Origin: Pseudopithomyces maydicus
Taxonomy: Eukaryota > Ascomycota > Dothideomycetes > Pleosporales > Didymosphaeriaceae
NCBI GenBank assembly: GCA_026873275.1
Contig: JANTUC010000008.1
Coordinates: 620,001-684,000 of the forward strand
Length of the DNA: 64,000 nt
Direction: 5' to 3'
In this document: positions 1 to 12,383 of the stretch, one piece after another
How positions within the stretch are numbered: position 1 is the stretch's first letter
Layout of the letters: every line of letters starts with the position of its first letter
The notes under the pieces: generated by a model
What the model saw: the letters and a program-made list of their open reading frames with translations, nothing else
Databases searched by the model: none
What the model was told of the DNA's origin: nothing
Translations under genes and position numbers: made by a program

Positions 1-955
1 CTAATGCCGCGTGCAGTTTCAGATGGGGCCTGCCCTGGGCTGCGCAGGGCGTGAGGCCTCTGCCAGGCGTTTGAAGGTGCTTGCGCAACACGCCTCCGCA
101 GTCCATGCTTGTCCGCCGACGCTGTGCGCTCCTGGCCCTGCCTGCTTGCCGTCCTGCACCATCCCGCCAGCTCCACTTGCTTTGTGGCCCCTGTTGCAGC
201 GACTTGCAGTGGTCGACTAAACCCGCCGGAGACCATCGCCTTGTCCTGAAACACGTCTAGGACTGCCGTCCGACCACTCTATCCCCCAAGCGACCCGCTC
301 TCCTGCACCCTCCCGCCGACACCAATTCGCACCGGGCGCTGCTGAACGCGCTGGTGCCAGAACACAACCACGCGCTCTCCCCTTTCCTGCGCGCCAGAGC
401 GACCACAAACTGCCAGCCAGCCCGTCCGCCTGCCAACCAGCCCGCCCGCCAGCCAGCTGCTTCCTGCCTGATCCGTCTGGGGAAGCCCCGCGCTCGCCTG
501 CGCCTGCCACCCACCGCACCGCACCGCACCGCACCTTCCTCTGTTTGCGGCCCAGTCTGCCGAGCTGCCCACTGCTCCTTCCACTGCAGCCAGACAACCG
601 CAGCGACGACCGGGCGAGCCTCTTGCGTTGCACACCTGCCCACTCTCGCGCCTCTCCGCGTCGGCCCATTTTGCCAGTCCACGCCGCGCACGCCCCCCAC
701 CCCCCGGCAACACCTCGACCAGGCCCGCGCACACTGCACAACAAAGAGACACCAGCGACACCAGGCCCTGGGGCGCGGACAAAGCAACCCGCCCGCCGTG
801 CATGACCCGTTACACGCGTACCTGACGCCCGAGTCCTTGTCGCCAATCACCCTGCGCCTGCCCGTGCAACCGCATTCCTCCATCCCCATCACACCAAAGC
901 CTGCCAGCGCGCCGGTGCCCACGACCCTCTTGCGCTCTGCCACCAGCTGCTCGCA
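1..955 (+). other. C-rich region upstream of RasGAP
   Basis: No gene recognised. The stretch is strongly C/pyrimidine-rich, with short GCC/CAGC-type repeats around 412-465 and a pentamer repeat (GCACC) at about 513-534. Long open frames exist on both strands here, but they follow from the base composition and show no domain. It probably holds the promoter and leader of the RasGAP gene that starts at 956. Confidence 0.5.
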
Positions 956-3407
956 ATGGCCGTCTCCATGCTGCATGCCCCCTCGCGGGCATCCACCTCC
1001 TCCTCCTCGTCCTTCATCCCCGTCTCCCGCCAGAACACAATGTCGTCGCACGACGGCTCGCGCTCGGTGCGCCAGTCGAAGCGCTACTCGGTCACAGCCC
1101 TGTACCTGTCCATGTCGGCCAAGGACAAGGACCTGGAAATCGAGGACGAGCTGGCCAGAGGTATGACTGGCTCCAATCCCATGCCATCACCCACGCACTA
1201 ACTCGCCTGCAGCCCAAAAAATATTGCGGGAATTGAAGGCCAAGATCTCGTCACAATCCAAGAAGAACTTCGTGCTCGAGAAAGACGTCCGCTATCTTGA
1301 TTCGCGGATAGCACTGCTCATCCAGAACCGCATGGCTTTGGAAGAAGTATGCGCCCCTCACCCACGTCCCCAGCTGTCGTGGCTGAACTGACCCCGCACG
1401 CAGCAAAACGAAGTCGCGAACCACCTCGACGATGCCACCGAGCTTCAGGAAGGCTTCTTCCCCAACGACGAGAAGACGCAAAAGTACGGAAACTTGCTCT
1501 TCCTGCTCCAATCCGAGCCCAGGCACATCGCGCACCTTTGTCGTCTTGTCTCCATGGCCGAGATCGACGCCCTCCTGCAGACAGTCATGTTTACAATTTA
1601 CGGAAACCAGTACGAGAGCCGAGAAGAGCATCTCCTGCTTACCATGTTCCAATCCGTCCTCACATATCAGTTCGATAATACGCCAGACTACAGTTCCCTT
1701 CTTCGCGCAAATACACCTGTTTCTCGCATGATGACTACGTACACAAGACGAGGACCCGGTCAGAGCTACCTCAAAGTCGTTTTGCAGGATAGCATCAATT
1801 CGTTAATCGAGCTCAAGGACCTCGATCTCGAGATCAATCCTTTGAAGGTGTACGAGAAAATGGTTACGGAAATCGAGGAGCAACAGGGTACTCTTCCGGC
1901 AAACCTGCCCAAGGGTGTCACGGCTGAGCAGGCTGCGGACAACGAGACCGTGCAGCAAATCATCGCACCCCGACTAACCATGCTCATGGAAATTGCTAAC
2001 AACTTCCTGACTACCATCATCAACGGACTGGAGGAGACGCCCTACGGCATTCGATGGATATGCAAACAGATTCGCAGCCTGTCAAAACGGAAGTACCCGG
2101 ATGCGCAGGACCAGACCATCTGCACGCTTATTGGCGGCTTCTTCTTCCTTCGCTTCATCAACCCGGCCATTGTCACCCCACGCTCATATATGCTCATTGA
2201 TGCGACTCCGGCCGAAAACCCCAAACGAACACTGACTTACATCGCGAAAATGCTGCAAAACTTGGCGAACAAGCCCTCCTACGCGAAGGAGCCATATATG
2301 GCGAAGCTGCAGCCATTCATTCAGTCCAATAAGGATCGCATCAACAAATTTCTGCTCGACCTATGCGAAGTGCAGGATTTCTACGACACTTTGGAGATGG
2401 ACAATTACGTGGCGCTTTCCAAGAGGGATCTCGAGTTGTCCATCACCTTGAATGAGGTTTATGCAACGCATTCCCTGTTGGAACGCCATGCTGTCGAATT
2501 AGCCAAGGACGACAGCTCTCATTTGGGTGTGATTCTCTCTGAACTCGGCCCTGCTCCTGTTCAACTGCCTCGCAAGGAGAACAGAGCGATCAATCTCCCG
2601 TTATTTAGCAAATGGGAAACCCCCATTGATGATCTCACAGCTGCACTCGATATTACGCAGGAAGAGATCTTCTTCATGGAGGCCAAGTCGACATTTGTCA
2701 TGATCTTGAGATCACTTCCACCGAATAGCTCCATTACCCGTAGACCTTTAAGACTGGATCGTATTGCCGAAGCAGCGGCCACCACGAAGAATGACTCGGT
2801 CATGGTGAAGAAAGGAATCCGCAGTATGGAGCTTCTGAGCCAACTGCAAGAGCTTGGTGTGATAGATAAAGAGGATGGATTTGCCCTGCTCCGCGACGAA
2901 GTAGAACAGGAGTTGGTGCACCTCGGTTCGATGAAGGAAAAGGTTGTGGAGGAGACGAGAAAGCTCGAAGAGGTTTTCCGCACCATTCGGGATCACAATG
3001 CCTACCTTGTTGGACAGCTCGAAACCTACAAATCCTACCTCCACAACGTGCGAAGCCAATCTGAAGGCAAGACCAGGAAACAGCAGAAGCATCAAGTGTT
3101 GGGTCCTTACAAATTCACCCACCAGCAGCTGGAGAAGGAAGGTGTCATTCAAAAGAGCAACGTGCCGGAAAATAGGAGAGCTAACATCTACTTCAATTTC
3201 ACCAGCCCGTTGCCTGGAACCTTCGTCATCTCTCTTCATTACAAGGGTCGCAACCGGGGTCTACTCGAACTCGACCTGAAGTTGGACGACCTTCTGGAAA
3301 TGCAAAAGGACAACCAAGAAGATCTGGATCTGGAATATGTCCAATTCAACGTCTCGAAAGTACTTGTGCTTCTGAACAAGCGATTTGCTCGCAAGAAGGG
3401 CTGGTAG
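956..3407 (+). CDS. gapA: Ras GTPase-activating protein (GapA/Gap1 type)
   Basis: RasGAP that stimulates GTP hydrolysis on Ras and so limits Ras signalling in polarity and growth. Three exons: 956-1160, 1213-1346 and 1404-3407 (introns of 52 and 57 bases), giving 780 residues, close to the 766 of S. pombe Gap1. The GAP core contains an arginine-finger segment LLRANTPVSRMM near residue 213 and the family signature FLRFINPAIVTP near residue 361. The last 170 residues match the RasGAP C-terminal domain typical of the fungal and IQGAP-like group, including a coiled-coil stretch (about 595-640). The start at 956 was chosen because it opens the frame that splices correctly into the conserved part; a second ATG at 1039 is possible. 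Splice phases all agree. Family assignment is firm; the exact N-terminus is less so. Confidence 0.9.
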
Positions 3408-4557
3408 AGCCATGCTCTCTCTCCTGCGACGACGCTAATGATAAACCATTTCCCTCCAGGTCCCTGGCTTTTCACCATCACACACGACCCACGTAACTCT
3501 ACAACGTCCACATCCACCAACGAAATATTTCCAAGAGCTGAGGAGTAAGGAGTAATGAGGGTCTTTGCTTGTTATTCAGTTCTTTGAGGATACCCCTTGG
3601 TTGGTGAGCGGCTATGACAACCAAACATGAAAGGCAAGCTATGGATACGAACACGAATCGAGAATGAGCAGAAAGAGGAGGTCTTCGCACATACAGCGGG
3701 AGCGGTGCTGCTTGGAGCGAAACAGCAGATAGGCGGCAACTTCTCCTTTGTCATTACTATGGGTTCTTCTACTATATTTTCGCATCTCTCGCTCCTAATA
3801 CGTCCGTTACATGCATTCGAGGGATGGCACTAGGCCGGGTACCTCGAATGCGGTTTTTTGTTGCTTTGTTTTCCTAAGTTTCTTCCTTGTGCTGCTGAGA
3901 CGTCGGCAGGACCGAGTAGGCTGTGTTGGGCTTTACCAAACGATATCCCGTATGTACGATATAATGCAGATTCAAAGTGAGGTGTATTGATTATTGAGCT
4001 CAAACTAGCCCCAGTGTAATGCTTTGCCCCTGCTAAAGATCAACGAAGGATTGCCCATGTGTGTCGGAGCAGCCCGCGCTATCTGCTAGCATGACGATAG
4101 CCCTAAGCCGAGGTAGACGTTAGATGGGTGATAAGGGTCCGCAAGGTGCTTTGTCTTCGTGTTCTTTGCGTCATGCACCCGAGGGACCCCAGTGTCGACG
4201 GGCCCAAGAGTGGTGTGAGCTGTGCGTTTTCTTACCAACTCAGCAGCACCGACTTGAAAGCTGACGGCTACTGGCGGTGGTGCCTGTCACACGGCGAGCA
4301 GCATCCTTGTTGAGTTGCAAGCGTGGCACGCCGCTTGCGCGAATGATCGCCAGGCGGAAACCAGGCGTACGTCACCCCATTGGCCGGAACAGCAGGAGCT
4401 CGTCCAGTCATCCGTATACCTTCAGTCATGCCCAGAGGGCTGTGACTTGTTCTCCCACATACTCTTTGACCAGTTAGCCTACCCTTCACAGTGTTCTCCT
4501 TTGCAGTCTTGTACATTCCAAACATAGGCCCGTATCGCTTTGGCTTGAAGACTCGTC
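3408..4557. other. intergenic, 3' side of RasGAP
   Basis: About 1.15 kb with only short unsupported frames. I see no RNA gene or repeat. It should contain the RasGAP 3' UTR and the promoter of the next gene. Confidence 0.5.
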
Positions 4558-5322
4558 ATGTCAAGCAGCACAGCTATTGCTATTCCCCAGCGGAGGTCGA
4601 AGCGACGCAATGGAGGGAGGCTTCCAGTGCAAGCCCTGCGAACAACGGCTTCCAGTACGGCAGCTTCGAGAGCGTAAAGGGAGAGGACATCGCTGCCAGT
4701 CCAAAGGCGGCATCTGAGCGGCGGCCGTCGTTGATGTGTGAGTCTCCGTCCCCGTCTCCCATTCATTGTTCTCCAGACCTGCAGCACAGCAGCACCCCCG
4801 GCACCCCGCCGTCCTTGGGTAGACAGGGCTAACTCGGTCACAGCGCCCGCATTCTCGCGGGCCGAACACACCGTGATTAACATTGGTGATGCGGAAATGC
4901 CGCGGCTGGTACGTCACCCCAACGGCGCCCGAGGCATCAGGGAAAGCAAGGCTAATATGTGTCACGCGTAGATTACCTGCGTGAAAGCGTCGCAGGGTTT
5001 CGACTGGAATCAAGGTATGTTTCACACCGCCCCATATTCAGGAACATCGATCGGGGGCGATTCCCGAGGTTGCGTGCAAAAACATGTACCGGTTTCATGC
5101 AAACGTCACAGGCTACTCGCCGTGGGTTTCGCTCCGGTCGACCTGTGCAAACCTCCCTTTCTCTTTTCCGATGCATCTTTGAAACGTGTCACTGACTGCT
5201 GTGTAGAAATCTTCTTGCCCAGTTATGCAAATTTCGACTTTGATGATCTCGAGCGGAAGCAAGACCCTGTGCAGGAGATTGTCGTTACAGACGAGGAGAT
5301 CGCGAAGATGTTCCCTTCGTAG
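4558..5322 (+). CDS. small multi-exon protein of unknown function
   Basis: Not recognised with certainty. A phase-consistent model is 4558-4654, 4700-4737, 4777-4908, 4972-5014 and 5207-5322, giving 141 residues. The first half is basic and low complexity (starts MSSSTAIAIPQRRSKRRNG) and its two short introns (45 and 39 bases) are the weak part of the model. The last three exons are convincing: introns 4909-4971 (GTACGT..GTAG) and 5015-5206 (GTATGT..GTAG) join VINIGDAEMPRL, then KASQGFDWNQ, then EIFLPSYANFDFDDLERK, and end in an acidic tail. The GF-x-WNQE-x-F-x-P-x-Y pattern vaguely recalls small fungal ribonucleotide reductase inhibitors of the Spd1/Sml1/Dif1 group, but this is a guess from memory, not a match. 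The existence of a gene is more certain than its start or function. Confidence 0.55.
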
Positions 5323-6015
5323 CTGACGAGCGGCATCATGATCGTACGAATACGCATAAGAGAGGCGCAATTTGGGTGCATGGTACATGGAGTGGGACTT
5401 TGCCCTTACAATCGAGGAATACTGGCGTTAATGGATTGAGACTTCTGTTTTTACTGGGTTTTCTGGAGGCGTTCTCACAGGGCATCACTACTCTATGGTC
5501 ATTGAGAAGGGCGTATAGGAGTGAAAGAGCGTTCGCTCGTTAATGGAAGATGGCGGATGGGCCTGTATACTTTCTCAACTATCTATGGAATGCAGCTATC
5601 TTAGACTATCATGTTATGGACCATCGTGAGCACTCACTCCTTCTGCAGAGGTACGTGGATCTCAACACAGCCTTTCCGCGATCGTTCCGAGGTTCGCCCC
5701 ACCTCCCCTGCATGACGACGACAATCGCCACGTTATCGGCGCCGGGGGTCGCTATCATCACGTGCGCGCGCGGCTAGCTTCCGCATCAACAAACAATCAA
5801 CCCAAGTAGCAACCCCACTGACGACACTCAGCGCGCCTACCGACCAGTCACTGATACCAATTCAAGACAACAACCTCAACCTATCTTCTCGCGCGCCCGA
5901 TTCCCTTCCACCGCGCTGTGCGCAATCGTCAAATAAACATCCCCACCACACGCGCCCAGCGCCCAAAAACCACGCACACAACCGCGCCCCGTCTCTACAC
6001 ACAACCACCCACACC
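5323..6015. other. intergenic, mis14 promoter region
   Basis: Short frames only. The last 250 bases become C-rich (many CCAC/CAACC stretches), as expected for the leader of the gene starting at 6016. Confidence 0.4.
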
Positions 6016-6691
6016 ATGGACCCCGAACACCGCAAAATCGAGCTCCAATCCCCCGCCGATCTCACCTACCTCACCTCCCAACTCCGCACCCTCGCCCGCG
6101 CCAAAATCGACCAAGCCTTCCCCCGCAGCCCGACGCCTCGACCCCAGACGAGCTCCGCGCCCAGGTCGAAGCCATGGTCGACGCCTTCGTCGCGCAGGTA
6201 CTCTACGGCATGCGTCACAACATCTCGATCAACGGCGTGGACGTCATACCGAGGGGGCGCCAGACGAGGATGGGAATTTCCCGGCTGCCGACGACGGCGG
6301 CAACGCGGAGGAGGTGGTGATTGAGGAGTTTGAGCCGTTTGATGAGAAATTGAGGAGGAGGTTGGGGGCGATGGTCGAGAGGAGGGATAAGTTGGTGGGG
6401 GAGGTGAGTGCGCATCGGAGGGGGACGCCGGGGGAGGCGGCGAGGCGGTGGGAGGAGAATTTCAAGAGGGAGAATGAGGAGTTGGAGAGGGTGGTAGTGC
6501 TTGCGGAGGAGGGTGGGGTGGAGGGCTTGGGGGCTGTGGAGGCGCTGAAGAGGCAGGAAGAGGTGGAGAGGAATTGGGAGAGGGCGGTTGAAGGATTGGC
6601 TAGGTTGAATAAGGGCTTGCCTGAGACCAGGGCGCGGTTGGAGAGGAGCGCAGAGGTGGCTGCGTATCTTGAGGCAAAGAAGGGGAGTTGA
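6016..6691 (+). CDS. mis14: kinetochore protein Mis14/Nsl1 (two frame breaks)
   Basis: Subunit of the Mis12/MIND kinetochore complex, which links centromeric chromatin to the Ndc80 complex. The start MDPEHRKIELQSPADLTYL is the family N-terminus. No single frame encodes the whole protein: residues 1-35 lie in the frame of 6016, the part reading ELRAQVEAMVDAFVAQ and ISINGVDV lies in the next frame, and the rest, beginning EGAPDEDG and including FEPFDEKLRRRL and NWERAVEGLARL, lies in the third. Each change equals one missing base: near the C-run 6120-6124 and near 6244-6250. With both restored the product is about 225 residues, normal for the family. No plausible intron explains the shifts, since the sequence across them is conserved. 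Either the assembly has two indel errors or the copy is broken; the intact coding quality everywhere else favours error. Confidence 0.82.
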
Positions 6692-6987
6692 GATGAAAAA
6701 GCGTCTCCATCAATGATTTAGCTCTACATCGGGTCGATTGCTTGTTCCTTGGGTATTTGCGGTTCTCACCTGGTTTCGAGAGCCACATGGGTTTCGGTGT
6801 TTTTGGTCGGTGTCTCGATGGAGTTTTCAGTTTGGAAAAGATACCCGTAGCATCGTTTACTTTGACCATTTAGTACACAATACCAAATCGAAATACCTCC
6901 ATATAGTGCACCAACAATAGATTGCAAGAAATTTCCTAGGGTATCTGACTCCAGCAACGCCGTAAACACACGCAAGTATATACCATG

Positions 6988-8192
6988 TTACTCCTCGTCG
7001 TCCTCGTCCTCATCCTCCTCTTCGTCGTCTGTCTCGTGCACAAACGCGTCTGGAAGGATGGGATTGGCCAGATTCACCTTGCTTATCTCTGCCCAGGCCT
7101 GCACCTTTCTCTTGTTGATAATGTGGCCCTTCTTCCTTCTCTCCAATACACCCATAGCACTCAAGGTGTTGTGTATATCATCGGTCGTAATTGACGTCTC
7201 CTCATGCAAATCGTTGATACTAAGCTTTTTCTCCGGCCACTCGGCAATCGTCCGCGCAAGCGTTTTAGACCAGTAAGCCGTGTATGCGGCCCGACCATGC
7301 GACGACAACGCTGCAACCATATTAGCTGTCTGAATTAAAGCTTCCACGGTACCGGGATAGCTCACGCTTCTCAGGCCCACCCATCCTCCCGTCTTTCCTT
7401 CCTAGCTCGTAGCTCGCAGCGATCAACACCTGTGCTAGCCCTTGCTTCTGCCACGGCGGGAACACACAAATGCATGCCAGGTTGTTGTTATCCCAGCTTA
7501 GCTTCTCCTTCGAAAAGAACCCAACTACTTGCCCGCCTGCAGGCACAGCATTGGAACCAAGCAGCGTGTTCGGGATATCTGGGACGGAATTTTCGAGCAC
7601 AAGAAGGTAGTACAAGAAGGCGGAGACATCGTAGAAGACTGATTTGACGTGGAGAAAGAGCTTCGCAAACAGCGAAAGGTTTTGCGCATAGAGCTTGTGA
7701 TCTGCGCCATCGAGCTCATAGATCGAGACATTATTGTGCGTGTATATACGTTTTCCCGGTGCGGGATTAGATCGAGAGGGACATGCTTTCTGCACGTTTT
7801 CCGTCAGCAACTACAATCGCTTCAGGGTAGGCGGCATGGGCACTCACCAGGTGCTGCAGGAAGGGGAGAAGTTCCTTCGTGTACTTGAAGCACCATTGGC
7901 ACACATACAACCGATTGGCTTGCTTGCCGACGAGTTCCTCGGGGTAGCCTTCGGAGGAGAACCACGGGTTGATGATGAGCGAGCCGAGGACTACCTCGTG
8001 AACGTTGAGGGCTGGCGGGTCGGTCGGGTGCTTTTGGGGCTCTTCGAGGTCGCTCTTTGCGCCGTGGGGGTGGTGCCGTTGGTTATGACAGGGCCGACCG
8101 ACATGGAGGGAGAAGGGGCGCCGCCGGATGCCTGACGCGTGTGCATTGTGTGGGGATGGCGCGTGGATGATATCAATGTTGAAAGGCTGGTG
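6988..8192 (-). CDS. MYST-family histone acetyltransferase (Sas2-like)
   Basis: Lysine acetyltransferase acting on histones in the nucleus. Exons on the minus strand: 7848 to about 8192, 7366-7789 and 6988-7310, with introns 7790-7847 and 7311-7365 that keep phase. The C2HC zinc finger reads YVCQWCFKYTKELLPFLQHL followed by KAC. The active region shows GFFSKEKLSWDNNNLACICV (autoacetylated Lys and catalytic Cys), the acetyl-CoA loop QKQGLA and SYEL with the catalytic Glu. Splicing the last intron restores GGPEKPLSSHGRAAYTAYW, where the unspliced frame stops. The C-terminus is very acidic (DDEEEDEDEDDEE). No chromodomain is visible, which fits Sas2-like members rather than Esa1. The 5' exon is open back to 8192 with no in-frame ATG, so a further upstream exon is needed; an ATG at 8276 in a GC-rich patch is a candidate but does not splice in phase. 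Confidence 0.85.
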
Positions 8193-8276
8193 CTAGAGTG
8201 TAAGCGGTTAGTTGGAGTCGCGAGCGCACGTGAGCATCTGCCGGCCCCGGGGCCCTGGGGCCCCAGATTTTGACAT

Positions 8277-8908
8277 CTTGCAAGCTTTCACTTGAAGGGA
8301 TTAATATGGTCTGTTGATTGCTTGCTTTGTATTAAATTATACTGTTTTATCTATAATAAAGCTTTTTTGAGCACTTGGTTAATGCTGTGACCATACATTG
8401 ATCAATTTTCCACCATTTCTTAAGGGTTAAAACCAACAAGTAATGTTGCCAAATTGACATAACTGACCTGTAATGCCGTTCCAAGATCTCGGAAAGCGAT
8501 ACTGGATATTATCGTCATAGAGAAATATCTCTGGCCATATATTCTCTTATAGCTTGCAGCGGTTGGGATATGCTCTATGATAATAATGCTTGGTTCTGGC
8601 TACGTCGACTTTGATACACACATACATGGCTGGTAACATCATACTATACCATCTTTAGTAACAGCGAGTCTCTGTGAGATACCAGAGCTTTCGTGGAAGG
8701 GCATTCAAATGTTCTCATGACTTGTACTCTAGAAAATATGTGTACTAAAACTCGTATATACCGAAGAAAAAAAAAGCAATGCAATAATGCCGAGCGCTCA
8801 AGGCCAGCATATACCAGAAATAATCGAACGTATAATTACACTGGAAACGGCCCACAGACATGAGTTTACCAACCAGTCTCCTGTTACCTGCTCTTCGTTG
8901 CAACAGAC
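8277..8908. other. AT-rich intergenic region
   Basis: No gene seen. It separates the 5' end of the acetyltransferase from the 3' end of the glucanase, both on the minus strand. A short GC-rich palindromic block (GGGGCCCTGGGGCCCC) lies just before it at about 8250-8266. Confidence 0.45.
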
Positions 8909-10182
8909 TTAGCACTTGGCCAAGCCAGCTGCCTCGTCAGGGTTCTGAGGGATGACACCAGCCTCGACAGCATTCCTGTAACCCCAGCGGTAGTCATCAC
9001 CGAGCTGCACTTTCCAAGACCAGAAGAACCAACCGAGACCCTTCTCGTAGGCTTGAACTTGCGCACCCCACCACTGCTTGTACCAGTCCTTGTTGCCCTG
9101 CGGCTCCCACTCTGGGTTGGCCTCTTGGTTTGAATCCACAGCAAGACTCCATTCGCCGACGATGATGGGGTTGTTGTTGTTCCCACCGAAAGTATCACCG
9201 CAAGATGTAGCGATGTAAGAAGGCTTGCTCTGGTCAATGTTCGCCCACTTGAGATAGCGATGATCGTCGAAAGCAACGTCGTTCTTGTCGCCTAGAACGT
9301 TTCGTGGGTTTCCAGCGCCCCATGACTCAGCCATATACTGAATGGTGAGCTTCTTGTCTTCGGAAACACCGAGATTGGCTTCGGTCTCGCGGATCTTTCC
9401 ATAAGCGGTGGCATAGAATTCAGGGATGAGACTGTCGTGTGTGCGTTGGGGCTCGTTGAGAACCTCAATCATACCAGTAGTGCGGTAGTTGTCGTTTTGG
9501 TGGATGCGCTCAGTCATCTTCTGGAGGAAGGTGTAGGCCCGCTCATACTGCGATGTCTGGTAGAAACCAGCCTCCTCAGAATACTAATGCCCGTTAATAC
9601 ATAAACAGTGTTATCCTCATGATTTCATGAACTTACCTGTCCTGTGAATGGCTGGTGGATCTCCTGGGAGTAAGGGGCACCGTGGAGATCCAAAACTACG
9701 TACATATCACGAGAAGCGGCCCATCCTGCGAGCCGATCCATGTATTCCAGCCCACCCCGCGGGAAATGTTCACTGGCATCGACCAGCTCTTCGATCATCC
9801 AGTAACCGACGGGTACACGCACAGCGTTCAACCCATATTCTTTCATCTTGTCCAGGTCCTCCTCAGTGATCCATGACTCCCAATGTTGCTTGAAGGCTGC
9901 ATCACCAGCATCCTGGCCAAGCTTCAGCATGCAATCAAACTCAGACTTCTGGTCACCACAGCCCATCTCGCCCCATGCCTGTCCCATCATCCATGGCTCG
10001 ACAATGAAGAGTGAGCCAAGATTGACGCCGCGGACTTTGTCGGGATTAAATCGTCTGCTGATGGAACGACCTCTGCCGATGGAGAGATCACGAGCCTCTG
10101 ATTTAAAAAGTCCACGCTCTGCTGGAAGCCATGCGTTGACAGCGCTCGTGAGCGTCAACAATGAAATGATGGAGCCCCTCAT
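8909..10182 (-). CDS. secreted GH5 exo-beta-1,3-glucanase-like hydrolase
   Basis: Glycoside hydrolase family 5 enzyme, probably a glucan 1,3-beta-glucosidase acting outside the cell or on the wall. Exons 9637-10182 and 8909-9583, intron 9584-9636 (GTAAGT..TTAG), 406 residues. It starts with a signal peptide (MRGSIISLLTLTSAVNA). Family landmarks are RGVNLGSLFIVEPWM, LNAVRVPVGYW, LDLHGAPYSQ, the acid/base Glu in IEVLNEP (about residue 226) and the nucleophile Glu in IIVGEWS (about residue 326). Both catalytic residues are present and the length is normal, so it looks functional. The exact substrate cannot be read from the sequence. Confidence 0.9.
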
Positions 10183-12383
10183 ATTTAAATTGGGAATGCC
10201 GGTCTACGAAATGCCGAATGTAACGACTGTTCCAAGTTGAGTACAAACGTGGGATAAGAATATAAAGACAGAAAAAATAGAAACGAACGTAAAGAGTGAA
10301 CGAATGTGAAATGAGTGACAAAACTGAACAAAGAAGCGATGAAGTTAGTGAACTAAATGTTTGTTGTAGTAGGCGACCATCAGAACTTATACGGACTGAC
10401 GATCACCTGCTTACAAGGTATCAAGCATCGGAAAATAGAAAATTACGGCAAAGGCTCATCAAGCTCCAGGCCTGTACTGTGTAGACTCTGGACGCCATGT
10501 GTAACGTCCGACCAATCAAGCTTATGAAGCATCATCAAACTCCGCAATTTAGCCCGTCACAGACATTGGTATGATGCTGATGATACGATGCTAGGCGCGG
10601 ATGTCCCGTTCTGCGGAGATTGACAGCCAGTCATACACCAGGCCAGGGTTAGGCGAAGCTTAAATTTGCTTCTGCGTGGTCGTGGTTTCGCCCATCTGCC
10701 GAAGCGACGCGAGCACTACTATTACGACCTGCCCCAAACGCAGATCGTTGCTCGGTATCTCGCGTCTACTTAGTTATCGATGAACTAAATTAAGGCCTAA
10801 CTCAGTCTTAAACCGGAGCCTTGTTGATCGCGCCAGCAAGCTGAAGGTACGTGAGGTCCGTGGCTGGTGTTTCAAGAGGCGGGTACACACCATCGGAGTT
10901 TGGAATTCCATCACAACGCCCTGCGCGTCGGCTAGAAAAATTTAAAACATTGAGTCAAGAAGGAGGACCATAATGGCTCACGAAAAAGGAAGAGAAACTT
11001 TACTTCGCGATCGTGAATGTAAAATGTTTTCAGCTTTTGTCAAGAATATCGAAACAAGGGGCATGTTCTTAAGGCTACCCTTGCACGGCCCCCAAGCTTT
11101 GTCCGACGTCCGTCAAACGAGCGCCACATCCACCCCTCAGCCCCATTTGCGATAAGTTATGGCTGTCGTCATCTCAATCGGGCAACATGAATGCTGATTG
11201 TTCACTTCGATGGGAAATTTGTTGGGGTATTACATTGTTGAATCAATCCAAATTCATAGTGGTGCAGCTGGATTGGGCAAAATCGTATGTCCGGTTTAGC
11301 TAAGTACGAAACAAATTGCCAATGGTGCGCATCAGCATACGGCACTGGCTACGTAATATCTTCGATGGGTACGATTGTGATATCTTCAAGTATACAGTCG
11401 GGGGCAGGATTCATTCCTAGTTCTATGTTTTCGATCTATACTTATAGCAAAGACTTATTGATATTCCATACCAGCTTCAAGTGCTCTTATAAGATATAGG
11501 AACATATTTATACTTTGACGATGTACCTGATAATGTTTCATGACATCGATCTCTTGGGTGGCCCGCTCAGCATATAACGCCAAAGGCAAGCAGGGGATAG
11601 CTTGAGAAGGGCTTACCACAGGACAAGTGCGAGGTATTTCATAGCTTGGTCAAAGTGTAGCTAATTGTAGAGTAATTCTTTCTATTTATAAGCTAAATCA
11701 TGTGCCTTGACGTTGATCCCTTGCCTTGTTCAATATGTCCACGAACAGTATAGCATCCATTGTCTGTATTCAATGTTTTCAGAGTCTTCTGCTCAGGGTT
11801 TGTTTCTTGCTTTTACCTATAGATGGATAATTTAAGAATATTCTTCGATATGTGCAGCGGGAATATTAGTTTTCTTAAGTGTCAAGACTTGCTGGTAACC
11901 ATGCTGTGAGCTTAAACCATTCGCAATTCGGATGCTGTCGTTATCATCTGGTCAGATCAATCACGATGTCAACGGGCCCGCTGAAGCCACCGTTGCAAGC
12001 TCAAAGCCACATCACGTGTCCAGGTAATCTCCAGTCGTGACTCATCAAGTCTGGCTATTTAAACACCCTTCACTTGGATCTTTACACCGGACACTCTTCA
12101 TACTCATACAATAAGTAATCTATGACACCAGACAAGTGTGTCCCATAATTCACTTGTACATAGTATCACGAATAAAGAGTCTAGTGGGGAGATATGTCGC
12201 AAAGGTGTAGTAGGAAGGCAAAACATGACTTAACCGAACGGTTTATATATCTTAACACTCGAATTTCAAGGTAATGAAATTTCGAAGGTGCTTTCATTGA
12301 AAAACATCAGAACCACTATCCGGTGAAGTGACGAATGGGAAGGTGAAATGCACATAACGAAACAAATTCAGATTACGCGATTA
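10183..12383. other. 2.2 kb gene-poor region
   Basis: Only short frames without domains or splice support. Composition is near neutral to AT-rich. I see no transposon terminal repeats, tRNA or conserved coding segment. A pseudogene too decayed to read by eye is possible. Confidence 0.4.

Noticed and set aside
217..1051. Long minus-strand frames opposite the RasGAP leader
   Set aside because: Three overlapping frames are open at once, a sign of GC-rich DNA with few stops; Gly/Arg/Trp-rich with no domain.
354..1166. 270-codon plus-strand frame upstream of and overlapping the RasGAP start
   Set aside because: Low-complexity Pro/Ser/Thr/Arg composition caused by C-rich DNA; the RasGAP exon lies in another frame.
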